The notes: generated from the letters alone by a model not told the origin. A stretch of DNA of 34,815 bases from CAYOHR01 sp964512145 (GCA_964512145.1 CAZEIM010000028.1:1-34815); one strand, 5' to 3'; positions 1 to 8,464 are shown, counted from the first letter of the stretch. Program-made: numbers and translations.

Positions 1-5
1 AAGAG

Positions 6-719
6 ATGATAAAAAAATTAAAAAAAATTGTTTTTAAATGTATATTTTTTGTTCCTGATTATATTATAGATATATGGATTTTTGAGCTTCGATCATGGTT
101 AGGAAGAACTTTTACAGGTGGTTTAAAAACTAAAAAGAATACGCAAAATCTAATAAATTTAGGTTGCGGAAATTACATATTACCTAATTTCATAAATATT
201 GATTTTTTTTTTGAAGCAAATATTGATTTTGGAGCAGATCTAAGGTATCCTTTAAGAATAGAGTCAAATTCTATAGATGGGATTATTTGTGAACATACTA
301 TGGAACACCTAACTTATATACAAAATGATCAACTTTTTAAAGAGTGTTATAGAATTTTAAAACCAGGTTCAACATTACGTATTTTAGTACCCGATGTTTC
401 TTTATTTATTAGAAATTATACTAATGATAATAAAGAATGGTTTAAAAAATGGGAAGAAATTTATATGGTAAAAAGTAAAGACCCTAAAAGATCTAATAGG
501 AGGATTTTTACTCCTATGCAATCAGTTAGTTTTGTTACTCAAGAATATGGTCACGTTGCATGTTGGGATTTTGAAACAATGAGATTTTATTTAGAAAAAA
601 ATGGATTTAAAGATGTCACTAAAGTATCATTCCGTAGCGGAAGAGAAAAGAAGTTGTTGGTTGATAGAGATGAAGAGGGGAGAAGATATGTTTCACTTCA
701 TGTGGAAGCTGTAAAGTAA
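6..719 (+). CDS. SAM-dependent methyltransferase (surface-glycan cluster)
   Basis: A 237-residue class I methyltransferase of the predicted SAM-binding type common in LPS and capsule clusters. Motif I is NLGCGNYILPNFINIDF (about residues 52-68), followed by an acidic ADLRYPL segment. EHTMEHL then leads into the ECYRILKPGSTLRILVPDVS stretch (about residues 113-132), which is typical of methyltransferase-11-like folds. No signal peptide or membrane segment is seen, so it should act in the cytoplasm on a sugar or sugar nucleotide; the acceptor cannot be read from the sequence. The start is the first ATG in the window, 5 bases in, with a purine-rich AAGAG just before it. The real operon may begin upstream of the window. 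The next gene begins 5 bp after the stop. Confidence 0.82.
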   Translation: MIKKLKKIVFKCIFFVPDYIIDIWIFELRSWLGRTFTGGLKTKKNTQNLINLGCGNYILPNFINIDFFFEANIDFGADLRYPLRIESNSIDGIICEHTMEHLTYIQNDQLFKECYRILKPGSTLRILVPDVSLFIRNYTNDNKEWFKKWEEIYMVKSKDPKRSNRRIFTPMQSVSFVTQEYGHVACWDFETMRFYLEKNGFKDVTKVSFRSGREKKLLVDRDEEGRRYVSLHVEAVK

Positions 720-724
720 AATAT

Positions 725-1429
725 ATGGATATTTTAGCCATTATACCTGCTCGAGGGGGGAGTAAAGGAATTAAAAGAAAAAATTTAATTAAGATAAATG
801 GGAAAAGTTTAGTCCAATTATCTGTAGAACACGCATTACAATCTAAATTAATTAACAGAACTATTATCTCAAGTGATGATGATGAAATAATTGCTGAAGC
901 AATAAAACACGGAGCAGAAGCATCTTTTAAAAGACCCAAAGAGCTATCTGAAGATCATGTTTTAGACCTTCCCGTATTTGAACATGCTTTAAAATATTTA
1001 AAAGAAAAAGAAAACTACGCGCCTTCTATTGTGGTTCATTTAAGACCAACTGCACCATACAGAAAGCCATGTTGGATTGATGAGGCTATTGAACTTTTAT
1101 TAAATAATCCTACCGCTAATTCGGTAAGGTCCGTTAGTGAGCCCGAAAAACACCCTTATCGAATGTTTACCATAAATCATGAAGGTTTTTTAGACCCTAT
1201 TATGAAACACAAACATCCACAACCATATTTATTAAGAAGACAAGACCTTCCTGCTGTTTACTACTATAATTGTGTTATTGATGTAACTAGGACTCAGACG
1301 ATTTTGGAGAAAAAATCAATGACTGGGGATTGTATACTACCATATATTATGGATTCAAATGATGTAATAGATATTGATTCTTTAAGAGATTTAGAAATTG
1401 CTAATGTTTTATTTAAAAACAAAATATGA
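725..1429 (+). CDS. Acylneuraminate-type cytidylyltransferase (CMP-sugar synthetase)
   Basis: A 234-residue nucleotidyltransferase that should activate a sugar acid (nonulosonate or Kdo-like) with CTP to give a CMP-sugar. The N-terminus carries the family signature IIPARGGSKGIKRKN (residues 6-20), the CTP-binding loop of NeuA/PseF/KdsB-like enzymes. HLRPTAPYRKP (about residues 109-119) and DIDSLRDLEIA near the C-terminus are also typical of NeuA-like proteins. It is normal length for a single-domain enzyme with no esterase domain. It overlaps the next gene by 4 bp (ATGA), so the two are probably translated together. No NeuB-like synthase is in the window, so the exact sugar is unknown. Confidence 0.87.
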   Translation: MDILAIIPARGGSKGIKRKNLIKINGKSLVQLSVEHALQSKLINRTIISSDDDEIIAEAIKHGAEASFKRPKELSEDHVLDLPVFEHALKYLKEKENYAPSIVVHLRPTAPYRKPCWIDEAIELLLNNPTANSVRSVSEPEKHPYRMFTINHEGFLDPIMKHKHPQPYLLRRQDLPAVYYYNCVIDVTRTQTILEKKSMTGDCILPYIMDSNDVIDIDSLRDLEIANVLFKNKI

Positions 1430-2595
1430 AAATCATTGTTATTGGTTCGGGGATGTATGTTACAGGAAGAAATGGTACTGGAAATGGAACTATACTTTCA
1501 TCTTTAATTCAAAATTCAAAGAAACTAAATATAGAAGAAATTATAGTTGCTTCTAAAAGTGAAAAAAGTGAAAACGATGTTATTACATCAGCTAAACGTA
1601 TTCAAAAAATATTAAATATTAATATAAAAGTAACGTTTAACCCTTTAAGCAATTATCCCGAACAAGTACTTTCTGAATTACATAAAATAAATCAATTTGA
1701 TGCTTGTATTATTTCAGTTCCTGATCATTTACATTATTATTATGGTAAAATATGTTTAGCACTTGCCATTCCTACTTTAATGGTCAAACCACTAACACCA
1801 ACCTTACTTGAAGGAATTGAACTTACAAATATTGCACAGGAAAAAGAAGTTTTGGCTTGTGTAGAGTTTCATAAAAGATATGATGAAACAAATTTATGGA
1901 TAAAAAAAGCAATTCAAGAAAATAAATTAGGAAAGATCAATTATTTTGTAGTAGACTATAGTCAAAGAATTGACATCCCAATGAAAACTTTTAAAAGTTG
2001 GAGTAATCAGTCTAATATATTTCAATATTTAGGAGTTCATTATGTAGATCTGATATATTTTTTAACCAGATTTTTACCAAAACGTGTTACAGCGTATGGA
2101 GTGAATGGAATATTGAAAGAAAGTGGCATAAATACATATGATTCCGTACATGTTATGATTGAATGGGTACACCCAGAATATAGAGATAATAGTTTTATAT
2201 CGAATTTTAATACCAATTGGGTAGACCCCAGTAATACTAGTGCATTAAGCGATCAAAAATATAAAGTGATTGGAACTTTAGGTCGCATAGAATGTGACCA
2301 AAAAAATAGAGGGTTAGAGTTTGTTTCAGAAGAAATAGGAATTCAACAAGTAAATCCATATTTTTCAGATTATTTACCAGATGAAAATGGAAATCTTCAA
2401 TTTACTGGATATGGTAATAAAAGTATCTATATATTCTTAAATGATATTTTAGATCTTAAAAAGGGGAAAACAACACTTTATCATCTTAATATATATAGAC
2501 CATCTTTTAAAGACTCTTTAGTATCAGTAGCTGTTATTGAGGCTGTAAATAAGAGTATGTCAGAGAATTCACAATGGATAGATGTAAAATTATGA
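1426..2595 (+). CDS. Gfo/Idh/MocA-family NAD(P)-dependent oxidoreductase
   Basis: A 389-residue protein with an N-terminal Rossmann segment (KIIVIGSGMYVTGRNG, residues 2-17) and a C-terminal alpha/beta domain typical of Gfo/Idh/MocA dehydrogenases. VKPLTPTLLEG corresponds to the EKP motif region that holds the catalytic lysine. QYLGVHYVDLIYFL matches the conserved G-x-H-x-x-D motif of the second domain. Family members oxidise or reduce a sugar hydroxyl with NAD(P). The first glycine-rich loop is unusual (GSGMYVTGRNGTGNG rather than simple GxGxxG). It is coupled by 4-bp ATGA overlaps to the cytidylyltransferase before it and the Ldh-family reductase after it, suggesting sequential steps on one sugar acid; that pathway is inferred. 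Confidence 0.82.
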   Translation: MKIIVIGSGMYVTGRNGTGNGTILSSLIQNSKKLNIEEIIVASKSEKSENDVITSAKRIQKILNINIKVTFNPLSNYPEQVLSELHKINQFDACIISVPDHLHYYYGKICLALAIPTLMVKPLTPTLLEGIELTNIAQEKEVLACVEFHKRYDETNLWIKKAIQENKLGKINYFVVDYSQRIDIPMKTFKSWSNQSNIFQYLGVHYVDLIYFLTRFLPKRVTAYGVNGILKESGINTYDSVHVMIEWVHPEYRDNSFISNFNTNWVDPSNTSALSDQKYKVIGTLGRIECDQKNRGLEFVSEEIGIQQVNPYFSDYLPDENGNLQFTGYGNKSIYIFLNDILDLKKGKTTLYHLNIYRPSFKDSLVSVAVIEAVNKSMSENSQWIDVKL

Positions 2596-3632
2596 AAACA
2601 ATTTTTTTAAATCATGAACAGCTTTCGAAAAAAATGAAAGCAATTCTTAAAAAAAAAGGGGTTAATTCTGATTCATTGAATCACTGTGTAGATTCTTTAA
2701 TACAAACATCTCTTAGAGGTGTTGACTCACATGGAATTCATTTATTTCCTCATTATTGTAGAGCAGTAGATAGTGGCCGTATTAATAAAGAACCAAATTT
2801 TAGCATAACCTCTAAAGCACCTTCTAGTGCGATTCTTTATGCTGACCACGCATTTGGTCATCATGCTGGTGCATATGCTATTGATTATGCTGTTGCAAAA
2901 GCAAAAGAAACCGGAATGTGCGCTATCGGGGTTATTGATTCCTCTCATTTTGGTGCTGCCTCTTATTTTGCACTTCGTGCAGCTAATAATAACTGTATTG
3001 GTTGGTCTTTTACAAATGCTGATGCTTTGGTTAAAGCACACAATAGTAAAGAAGCGTTTTTCGGTACAAATCCAATTTGTTTTACTGCTCCTATGGCATC
3101 GGAAGATCCTTTTTGCCTAGATATGGCTACATCTACAGTATCTTGGAATAAAATAAAAAATTACAGAAAAGCTGAAAAACCTATCCCCTTAAATTGGGCA
3201 TTTGATAAAGCAGGAATATCCGTTACAAACCCACATTTAGCAGTTAGCCTTAGCCCAATAGGAGGTTATAAGGGGTTTGGCCTAGGCATGATGGTTGATA
3301 TTTTATGTGCAGTGCTTACAGGAGGTATTATAAGTAAAGATTTATTGCCCATGTTTACTTCTCCCATGGAAGCTCAGAGAAAGATTTCTCACTTTTTTAT
3401 GGTTATGGATATTAGTAAGTTTACCTCTACAGAAAAATTTAAGTTATCTCTGCAAAATATGGCAGATAGAATTAGAATGTTGCCGAAATTAAATGAGGAT
3501 GAAATAATGGTAGCTGGTGATCCTGAAAAAAAATTTTTCTCTAAAAGAATAATAGAAGGTATTCCAACTGATAATATTGTATGGAATGAGTTTTTAGAAC
3601 TAGATAAAGAATTTAACTTATGTAAAATATAG
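2592..3632 (+). CDS. Ldh-family (malate/L-lactate-type) NAD(P)-dependent dehydrogenase
   Basis: A 346-residue member of the MDH2/LDH2 oxidoreductase family, unrelated in fold to classical lactate dehydrogenase. Family hallmarks are visible: RGVDSHGIH (SHG motif, near residues 43-51), DSSHFGAASYF with the conserved His, GTNPICFTAP, and GGYKGFGLGMMVDIL near the C-terminus. Relatives reduce 2-oxo acids or diketo-sugar acids (YiaK, AllD, DpkA-type enzymes). I chose the ATG at 2592, which gives an ATGA overlap with the upstream stop; an in-frame ATG at 2574 would add six residues. Its position beside a CMP-sugar synthetase and a Gfo/Idh enzyme suggests it acts on a keto-sugar acid; the substrate is inferred only. 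Confidence 0.83.
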   Translation: MKTIFLNHEQLSKKMKAILKKKGVNSDSLNHCVDSLIQTSLRGVDSHGIHLFPHYCRAVDSGRINKEPNFSITSKAPSSAILYADHAFGHHAGAYAIDYAVAKAKETGMCAIGVIDSSHFGAASYFALRAANNNCIGWSFTNADALVKAHNSKEAFFGTNPICFTAPMASEDPFCLDMATSTVSWNKIKNYRKAEKPIPLNWAFDKAGISVTNPHLAVSLSPIGGYKGFGLGMMVDILCAVLTGGIISKDLLPMFTSPMEAQRKISHFFMVMDISKFTSTEKFKLSLQNMADRIRMLPKLNEDEIMVAGDPEKKFFSKRIIEGIPTDNIVWNEFLELDKEFNLCKI

Positions 3633-3634
3633 GT

Positions 3635-4828
3635 ATGCCCTTGAATATTTTTCTTACCGATATTGTAAATCTAAACGCTGATGCTAGTTGTTTATCTTCA
3701 AAATGGTGGTTAAAAATGCTAAAAGGTGGGACTAATTCCTATTTTTATCATTGGTTAAAAAACTATATAGATTTAAACAAAAAAGTTAGCATGGGCATTA
3801 CAGGTGCCACCCTTGCAGATATATCAATACATAATCCAGAATCTATTGATTTAATAAATAAACATAGAACTATTTTTGAAATTATATTAAGACCTTTTGC
3901 CCATGACAACAGTTTAATTCGCTCTAACGAAGGCTTTAAATTAAATTTAGAGGTTGGTATAAAAACCTTGAAAAAAGAATTCGGATCTTATGAAAATTAC
4001 TTTCTTCCTCCAGAATTTATGCTCACAAATGAGCAGGTATATATTCTCATGCAACAAGGCATAGAAGGAACTTTTATAAATGCAACTCGTTTTAAAAATG
4101 AAATAAAAGATCGTTTACCTGATAGTCCTTATTATGTTAAAGGGTTATTAGGAAGTGAACTAAAATGTATTCCAATGTATGGAGAATTAACACACGCCTA
4201 TTTGAATGGGATTCATTTTTATAATGCAGATGATTGGAACAAGCTTTTAAATAAAAGAGAGCATGTTTATTTTTCATGGAGAGATGGGGAAAGTTCTTTC
4301 TTTTTACCTGATGGAAATAATAGAGAATATAGATGGCTGTATAATGAAGATAAAAATGTTGAACGATTATTTCTATCAGAAGCCCTTAAATGGGTAGAAT
4401 TTGATAATAATAAAAATCTAAAAGAAAATCATTATCATTACTACCCAGTTCATTCTTTTACTGCTTGGATGAAAGAATTTAGAATGATGGGATTCATAAA
4501 CAAGGTTCTTAAAGCTGAAGAAAAAGTTCAAAATTATACCCCAGAAGAAAAGGCATTATGGCTTCAGGTGATTAATTCTGATATTCTTTCAAGTGTAGAA
4601 AAAGATTCCCCAAATATTAGGATAAAACAAATGAAAAATGATGATATGTCTAGTAATTTTACCATTTGGAGATCCGAAAGAGGATTAGAAGGAGAAGAAT
4701 ATTTAGCCTTATTACTGAATCAAATAGAAGATCAGAATGGTATAGCCATTTATTTAAATAAATCTTCTGAATATCATATTGTTAAATTAAATGGTAGACT
4801 ACAATATTTAAAACAAATATTAAAATAA
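3635..4828 (+). CDS. GH57/polysaccharide-deacetylase-like hypothetical protein
   Basis: A 397-residue soluble protein that I place tentatively in the GH57/38-like or NodB-like beta/alpha-barrel superfamily. The segment FEIILRPFAHDNSLI (about residues 80-94) followed by YFLPPEFMLTNEQVYILM and GIEGTFINATRF resembles the GH57 pattern, where an H-containing strand is followed by a W-x-PE motif and a C-terminal strand. Later YFSWRDGESSFFLPDG could carry further active-site residues. It has no signal peptide, so it is probably cytoplasmic despite the hydrolase-like fold. It starts 2 bp after the Ldh-family gene and ends 6 bp before the next gene, firmly within the glycan operon. The function is unproven; a role on a nucleotide- or lipid-linked sugar is possible. 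Confidence 0.6.
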   Translation: MPLNIFLTDIVNLNADASCLSSKWWLKMLKGGTNSYFYHWLKNYIDLNKKVSMGITGATLADISIHNPESIDLINKHRTIFEIILRPFAHDNSLIRSNEGFKLNLEVGIKTLKKEFGSYENYFLPPEFMLTNEQVYILMQQGIEGTFINATRFKNEIKDRLPDSPYYVKGLLGSELKCIPMYGELTHAYLNGIHFYNADDWNKLLNKREHVYFSWRDGESSFFLPDGNNREYRWLYNEDKNVERLFLSEALKWVEFDNNKNLKENHYHYYPVHSFTAWMKEFRMMGFINKVLKAEEKVQNYTPEEKALWLQVINSDILSSVEKDSPNIRIKQMKNDDMSSNFTIWRSERGLEGEEYLALLLNQIEDQNGIAIYLNKSSEYHIVKLNGRLQYLKQILK

Positions 4829-4834
4829 AAATAT

Positions 4835-5653
4835 ATGGGAGATGTTAAAGATCTTTATATCGAACTTTTAAAAAAATCACTAACTGATACTATTCGATTA
4901 AATAAAGGAAAATATGCCTCAATTAGAAAAAAAAATTTACTTATAAACACATTAGTTGCCATCAATAAATTAATTAAACCATACCACTTTGCAATTGTAA
5001 GGGATTATAACCATCAAGTTGATAAAATACTTGAAGGCCGATTTGTGCCCCCTAATGCAGAAACAATGATAGGATTAAAACGGATGGATAATATAAAAAA
5101 ATGTGTAATTGAAACAATAAATAATAATATAGAAGGAGATCTTATAGAAACTGGAGCATTTAGAGGGGGGGCAACTATATTTATGCGTGGAATTTTAAAG
5201 GCTTATGGAATTACAAGTAAAAAAATATTCGTGGCCGATTCATTTGAAGGACTTCCAAAACCAAATCATAAATACATTTTTGATAAATTTTCTAAATATC
5301 ATAAAATGACCGAGCTTATTGCTACAATAGAAGAAGTAAAACAAAACTTTAAAAATTATGACCTATTAGATGAACAAGTTATATTTTTAAAGGGTTGGTT
5401 TAAAGATACCTTACCTACAGCACCAATAGAAAAACTTTCTATTTTGAGGCTTGATGGTGATATGTATGAATCTACAATGGACGCGCTTATTCATTTATAT
5501 CCAAAATTAAGTATAGGCGGATACATTATAGTGGATGATTATAATATTCCAAATTGTAAACAAGCTATTGAAGATTATAGGTCTAAAATGCAAATAACTG
5601 AAAATATTGAGCCTATAGATTGGACAGGAATTTACTGGAAAAAATTAAACTAA
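4835..5653 (+). CDS. TylF/MycF-family O-methyltransferase
   Basis: A 272-residue SAM- and metal-dependent methyltransferase of the macrocin-O-methyltransferase (TylF) family. Motif I is DLIETGAFRGGATIFM (about residues 106-121). VADSFEGLPKP (about 138-148) is the strongly conserved DSFEGLP motif of the family. LRLDGDMYESTMDAL and GGYIIVDDYNIPNCKQAIEDY carry the acidic metal- and substrate-binding residues. Bacterial homologues in polysaccharide clusters methylate sugar hydroxyls. It is the last gene of the plus-strand operon and ends 2 bp before the stop of a convergent epimerase gene, with no room for a separate terminator. Confidence 0.88.
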   Translation: MGDVKDLYIELLKKSLTDTIRLNKGKYASIRKKNLLINTLVAINKLIKPYHFAIVRDYNHQVDKILEGRFVPPNAETMIGLKRMDNIKKCVIETINNNIEGDLIETGAFRGGATIFMRGILKAYGITSKKIFVADSFEGLPKPNHKYIFDKFSKYHKMTELIATIEEVKQNFKNYDLLDEQVIFLKGWFKDTLPTAPIEKLSILRLDGDMYESTMDALIHLYPKLSIGGYIIVDDYNIPNCKQAIEDYRSKMQITENIEPIDWTGIYWKKLN

Positions 5654-5655
5654 AC

Positions 5656-6621
5656 TTACGTTTTGTTATTTTCAAACCAATTTTTAAATTTTTTTAATCC
5701 TTCAATAATATCTGTTTGAGGGGTATAACCAAGGATTTTTTTTGCTTTATTAATGTCTGCATACGTAAAATCTACATCTCCTGCTTGCATAGGTAAATAA
5801 TTCCTCTTAAATTTTTTTTGAGAAACATGTTCTATATGTTTTAACAAATCCATTAACTTCAAAGGATTATTATTCCCTAGGTTAACCACTTCGTAAACTT
5901 TTTTGTTAGCATTCATAATATATTTTATCCCTTTCATGATTCCATCAACTATATCATCTACATACGTATAATCTCTTCCAGTATTTCCATCTCCATAAAT
6001 ATCAATAGGTTGTTCATAATAAAGTTGCTTAAAAAATTTATGAATGGCTAAATCAGGTCTTTGACGAGGACCAAACACTGTAAAAAATCTAAAATTTATA
6101 ACATTAATATCGTATAAATGATGATAATTATAGGTAAGTAATTCACAACTTTTCTTAGTAGCAGCATAAGGCGATATGGGGTAATCTACATTGTCTAATT
6201 CGGAAAACGGAATCTTTTTATTATTCCCATACACAGAAGAAGAAGAAGCAAAAATTAAATTTTTGCAATTAAATTTTTGCATAGCCAATAAAACATTATG
6301 AGTCCCAACAACGTTAGTGCTAATGTATTCTTTAGGATTTTGAATGGAAGGACGCACACCTGTTTTAGCTGCTAAATGAACTACAGCCTCAAAATTATAT
6401 TTTTTGAACGTTTCTTCTAATACTTCCTGTTTTAAAACATCTGCTTCCTTTAAAATAAATAAGTTTGATTTTTGTGCATTTGCAATATTCATAAGCTTTA
6501 CATCTTTGCTATAATATGAATCAAAATTATCATAACAAACCACTTGATGACCTTCAAAAATTAAACGATCACATACATGAGACCCTATAAATCCACAACC
6601 ACCAGTAACCAATATATTCAT
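5656..6621 (-). CDS. NAD-dependent epimerase, UDP-glucuronate 4-epimerase-like
   Basis: A 321-residue extended short-chain dehydrogenase. The NAD-binding loop is VTGGCGFIGSHVCDRL (residues 5-20). The catalytic Ser lies in FASSSSVYGNNKK and the YxxxK pair in SPYAATKKSCELL. FGPRQRPDLAIHKF resembles the R-P-D-M/L-A substrate motif of UDP-glucuronate 4-epimerases, and YGDGNTGRDYTYVDDIVDGI is the usual sugar-nucleotide epimerase signature. It would make UDP-galacturonate (or a similar sugar) for the surface glycan. The gene stands alone on the minus strand, convergent with the preceding operon. The ATG at 6621 is followed directly by the Rossmann strand, so this start is convincing. Exact substrate specificity within the family is uncertain. 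Confidence 0.83.
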   Translation of the reverse strand: MNILVTGGCGFIGSHVCDRLIFEGHQVVCYDNFDSYYSKDVKLMNIANAQKSNLFILKEADVLKQEVLEETFKKYNFEAVVHLAAKTGVRPSIQNPKEYISTNVVGTHNVLLAMQKFNCKNLIFASSSSVYGNNKKIPFSELDNVDYPISPYAATKKSCELLTYNYHHLYDINVINFRFFTVFGPRQRPDLAIHKFFKQLYYEQPIDIYGDGNTGRDYTYVDDIVDGIMKGIKYIMNANKKVYEVVNLGNNNPLKLMDLLKHIEHVSQKKFKRNYLPMQAGDVDFTYADINKAKKILGYTPQTDIIEGLKKFKNWFENNKT

Positions 6622-6644
6622 TGAGTTTTAATTTTATGATGTTT

Positions 6645-6652
6645 CAAAAATA
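6645..6652 (-). promoter_or_regulatory. Possible -7 box (TATTTTTG) for the epimerase gene
   Basis: On the minus strand the octamer TATTTTTG fits the Bacteroidota consensus TAnnTTTG and lies about 24 bp upstream of the ATG at 6621. No clear -33 TTTG was found at the usual spacing, and such AT-rich octamers occur by chance, so this is tentative. Confidence 0.3.
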
Positions 6653-6669
6653 ATAAAGTTTTTAATTTT

Positions 6670-7000
6670 CTAAATAGTATTAATTATAGATAACTTTAAA
6701 CCTTTTACATATAATATTTTTATGTTTAATTCGCGCATTATTTTTGCCACCAAAATTTTAGATACTTTAATCCCATTCATATTTAATTCTTTTTACTATC
6801 CGGGGACTTCCATATCTTCCTTTGCTATTTACATATATTAATTGGATCTGTTGAGTTAACATTTTTCTAAGTTCTGCTCTTTTACTCTGTTTTCGATGTA
6901 AATTTTTGTAAAATCCACTAATACTTACTTTAAATACTTTACACATCTTCTCAACTGTAAATTCAAACCTATGTTGCTTAATAAATTTAAATTTTACAGC
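6670..7000 (-). pseudogene. IS3 OrfB (transposase) remnant, frameshifted and truncated
   Basis: Homology to OrfB starts near 6997 with KFKFIKQHRFEFTVEKMCKV, the HTH_21-type N-terminus, and continues through GRYGSPRIVKRIKYE. At about 6778 the frame shifts by one base: the original frame stops at 6767-6769, while the neighbouring frame carries the expected next segment, NGIKVSKILVAKIMRELNIK, and stops near 6670. Nothing of the downstream DDE integrase core follows. The open frame reaching 7165 is only OrfA sequence read in another frame, so the long ORF there is not a real protein. Confidence 0.8.
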
Positions 7001-7290
7001 CTGTTCTTGGAGAAGATGCCAAGAGCCTTTTTTAGTATATCCCTTTCCATTTCTGCATCTTTTAATGCTTTCCGTAACTATATATTTTCTAACTCTTCTT
7101 TGCTTTTTAAAGGCTTTGATTTGATCATTGAATCTAATTTTCCTGCCTAATATTCTTGCCTCCACCTTCGTAAATTATCAATTGGAATGGATAATTCTTC
7201 TGCTACAGATTTAACATTCTCACGATGATTACTAAGTTCTACTGCCTTAATTTTATATTCAAGTGAGTATTTTTTTCTAATTGATTTCAT
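6994..7290 (-). pseudogene. IS3 OrfA remnant (HTH_Tnp_1) with two internal TAG stops
   Basis: Read from the ATG at 7290, the frame begins MKSIRKKYSLEYKIKAVELS and continues SVAEELSIPIDNLRRWRQEY, a classic IS3 OrfA helix-turn-helix. It meets a TAG at 7147-7149, resumes in the same frame (SKEELENI), meets a second TAG at 7078-7080, and finishes with LRKALKDAEMERDILKKALG, the leucine-zipper-like end of OrfA, stopping at 6994-6996. Replacing each TAG by one sense codon would restore a normal-length protein of about 98 residues, so the gene died by point mutation. Confidence 0.85.
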
Positions 7291-7439
7291 AGCTTTTTTC
7301 AGGACCTTATGCTCTTAAGTTTTTTCTCTACTCAAAGATAGTAGCTCCAGGATTGATAATACATGTTTATAAATAAACAATTTTGCCATTTTTTAGGCGC
7401 TATTTTGTATTATTGTTCCATAAATACTAATAATATTAT
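7291..7439. other. Intergenic region between IS remnant and methyltransferase
   Basis: About 150 AT-rich bases. TATTTTG near 7400, with TTTTG 15 bp earlier, is close to but one base short of the TAnnTTTG promoter box for the 7440 gene. I see no open frame, RNA gene or clear IS terminus. Confidence 0.5.
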
Positions 7440-8462
7440 ATGCATATTGACTCCAATATTAAATCTGTAGAGAAAAAAGAATGTTTGTGTTGTGGAGGAA
7501 TAGGGAGTGAAAAATATTCGAACTTATACGATCGATATTTTGGAAATAGTTATGGTTGGAATATATATCAGTGCTCAAATTGTAATCTACTATGGCTAAA
7601 TCCTATGCCAACTAGAGAAGAAATTGGAAAAGCTTATTTGTCCTACTATACTCATGTAAAACAAAAAAAATCAATATTCAATTTTACGTTTTTAGAAAAA
7701 TCATACCTATCTGTTAAGTATCATTATTATCCTTCGTTACCTTTTTTTAAAAAACTTATTGGGTATGTAGTTTTTTTAATGCCCATTATTAAAAACAGAT
7801 TTGACTTCTCGGTATTATATCTTCCAAAGACTAATTATGGACATGTTTTGGATTTTGGTTGTGGTAATGGCTGGATTCTTCATAATTTAAAACGAATTGG
7901 TTGGAATTGTTATGGATTGGATTTTGACCCAAAAGCGGTCGAGTATTGTAGATCTCAAGGGTTAAATGTTAATCTTGGCGATATTCAATCTCAAAATTTT
8001 CCGGATGATTTTTTTGATGCTATTATCATAAATCATGTCATTGAACATGTACATGATGTTGAAGAATTGTTAAAAAATTGCTTTAAAAAATTAAAAAAAG
8101 GAGGTAGATTAGTTGTTGCAACTCCTAATACTGATAATTGGCAACATCGTTTATATAAGAAAGATTGGTTTCAACTAGACCCCCCTAGACATTTACATTT
8201 ATTTAATATTAAAAATTTAGAAAAAATTATTACACGCAATAATTTTTCAATAGTCAAATCATTTTCTAGTATTCGAATGGACGCATGGTCTACTATTGTA
8301 ACGAGGGGATTTAAAAGAAAAGGTCGATTTAATATTGGAAAAGATAAAAAAAACTTATCAGATTTAGTTCTCGGTATTTTTCATCAATATTTGAGCTTTT
8401 TATTAATTCAGTTTAATAAAAACTCTGCCGGTGAAGCTATAATTATAGCCCAAAAGCAATAA
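7440..8462 (+). CDS. Class I SAM methyltransferase with N-terminal zinc-ribbon-like motif
   Basis: A 340-residue protein. Its N-terminus has paired cysteines (C15-x2-C18 and C45-x2-C48, the latter in YQCSNCNLLWLNPMPT) that look like a treble-clef or zinc-ribbon element, common in methyltransferases of glycan and sugar-modification clusters. The SAM-binding motif VLDFGCGNGWILHNLKRIGW (about residues 137-156) is followed by GLDFDPKAVEY, the conserved NHVIEHVHDVEELLKN and LKKGGRLVVATPNT. The segment DPPRHLHLF is also characteristic of this group. It starts 150 bp after the IS remnant and is followed 2 bp later by a DUF5672 gene, so the two are probably cotranscribed. The methyl acceptor is unknown. 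Confidence 0.83.
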   Translation: MHIDSNIKSVEKKECLCCGGIGSEKYSNLYDRYFGNSYGWNIYQCSNCNLLWLNPMPTREEIGKAYLSYYTHVKQKKSIFNFTFLEKSYLSVKYHYYPSLPFFKKLIGYVVFLMPIIKNRFDFSVLYLPKTNYGHVLDFGCGNGWILHNLKRIGWNCYGLDFDPKAVEYCRSQGLNVNLGDIQSQNFPDDFFDAIIINHVIEHVHDVEELLKNCFKKLKKGGRLVVATPNTDNWQHRLYKKDWFQLDPPRHLHLFNIKNLEKIITRNNFSIVKSFSSIRMDAWSTIVTRGFKRKGRFNIGKDKKNLSDLVLGIFHQYLSFLLIQFNKNSAGEAIIIAQKQ

Positions 8463-8464
8463 TT

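Larger units (their letters stand above)
6670..7290 (-). mobile_element. Degenerate, truncated IS3-family insertion sequence
   Basis: A minus-strand remnant in which both IS3 reading frames can be recognised but neither is intact. OrfA carries two in-frame TAG codons, OrfB has a frameshift, and the catalytic DDE domain is absent. I could not find terminal inverted repeats or a target-site duplication. The element fills the space between two glycan-biosynthesis blocks on opposite strands, consistent with a past insertion or recombination there. Confidence 0.85.

Noticed and set aside
2742..3120. Open frames opposite or within the Ldh-family gene
   Set aside because: The overlapping Ldh-family frame has all its family motifs, and these alternatives have low-complexity sequence.
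7078..7149. Two TAG codons in OrfA as possible stop-codon reassignment
   Set aside because: No other gene in the window needs TAG to be read as sense, and the neighbouring OrfB is also broken, so simple decay explains it.
6767..7165. Open frame of 132 codons on the minus strand as an intact gene
   Set aside because: Its first ~55 codons are the IS3 OrfA gene read in another frame; only the rest is OrfB homology, and that is frameshifted and truncated.
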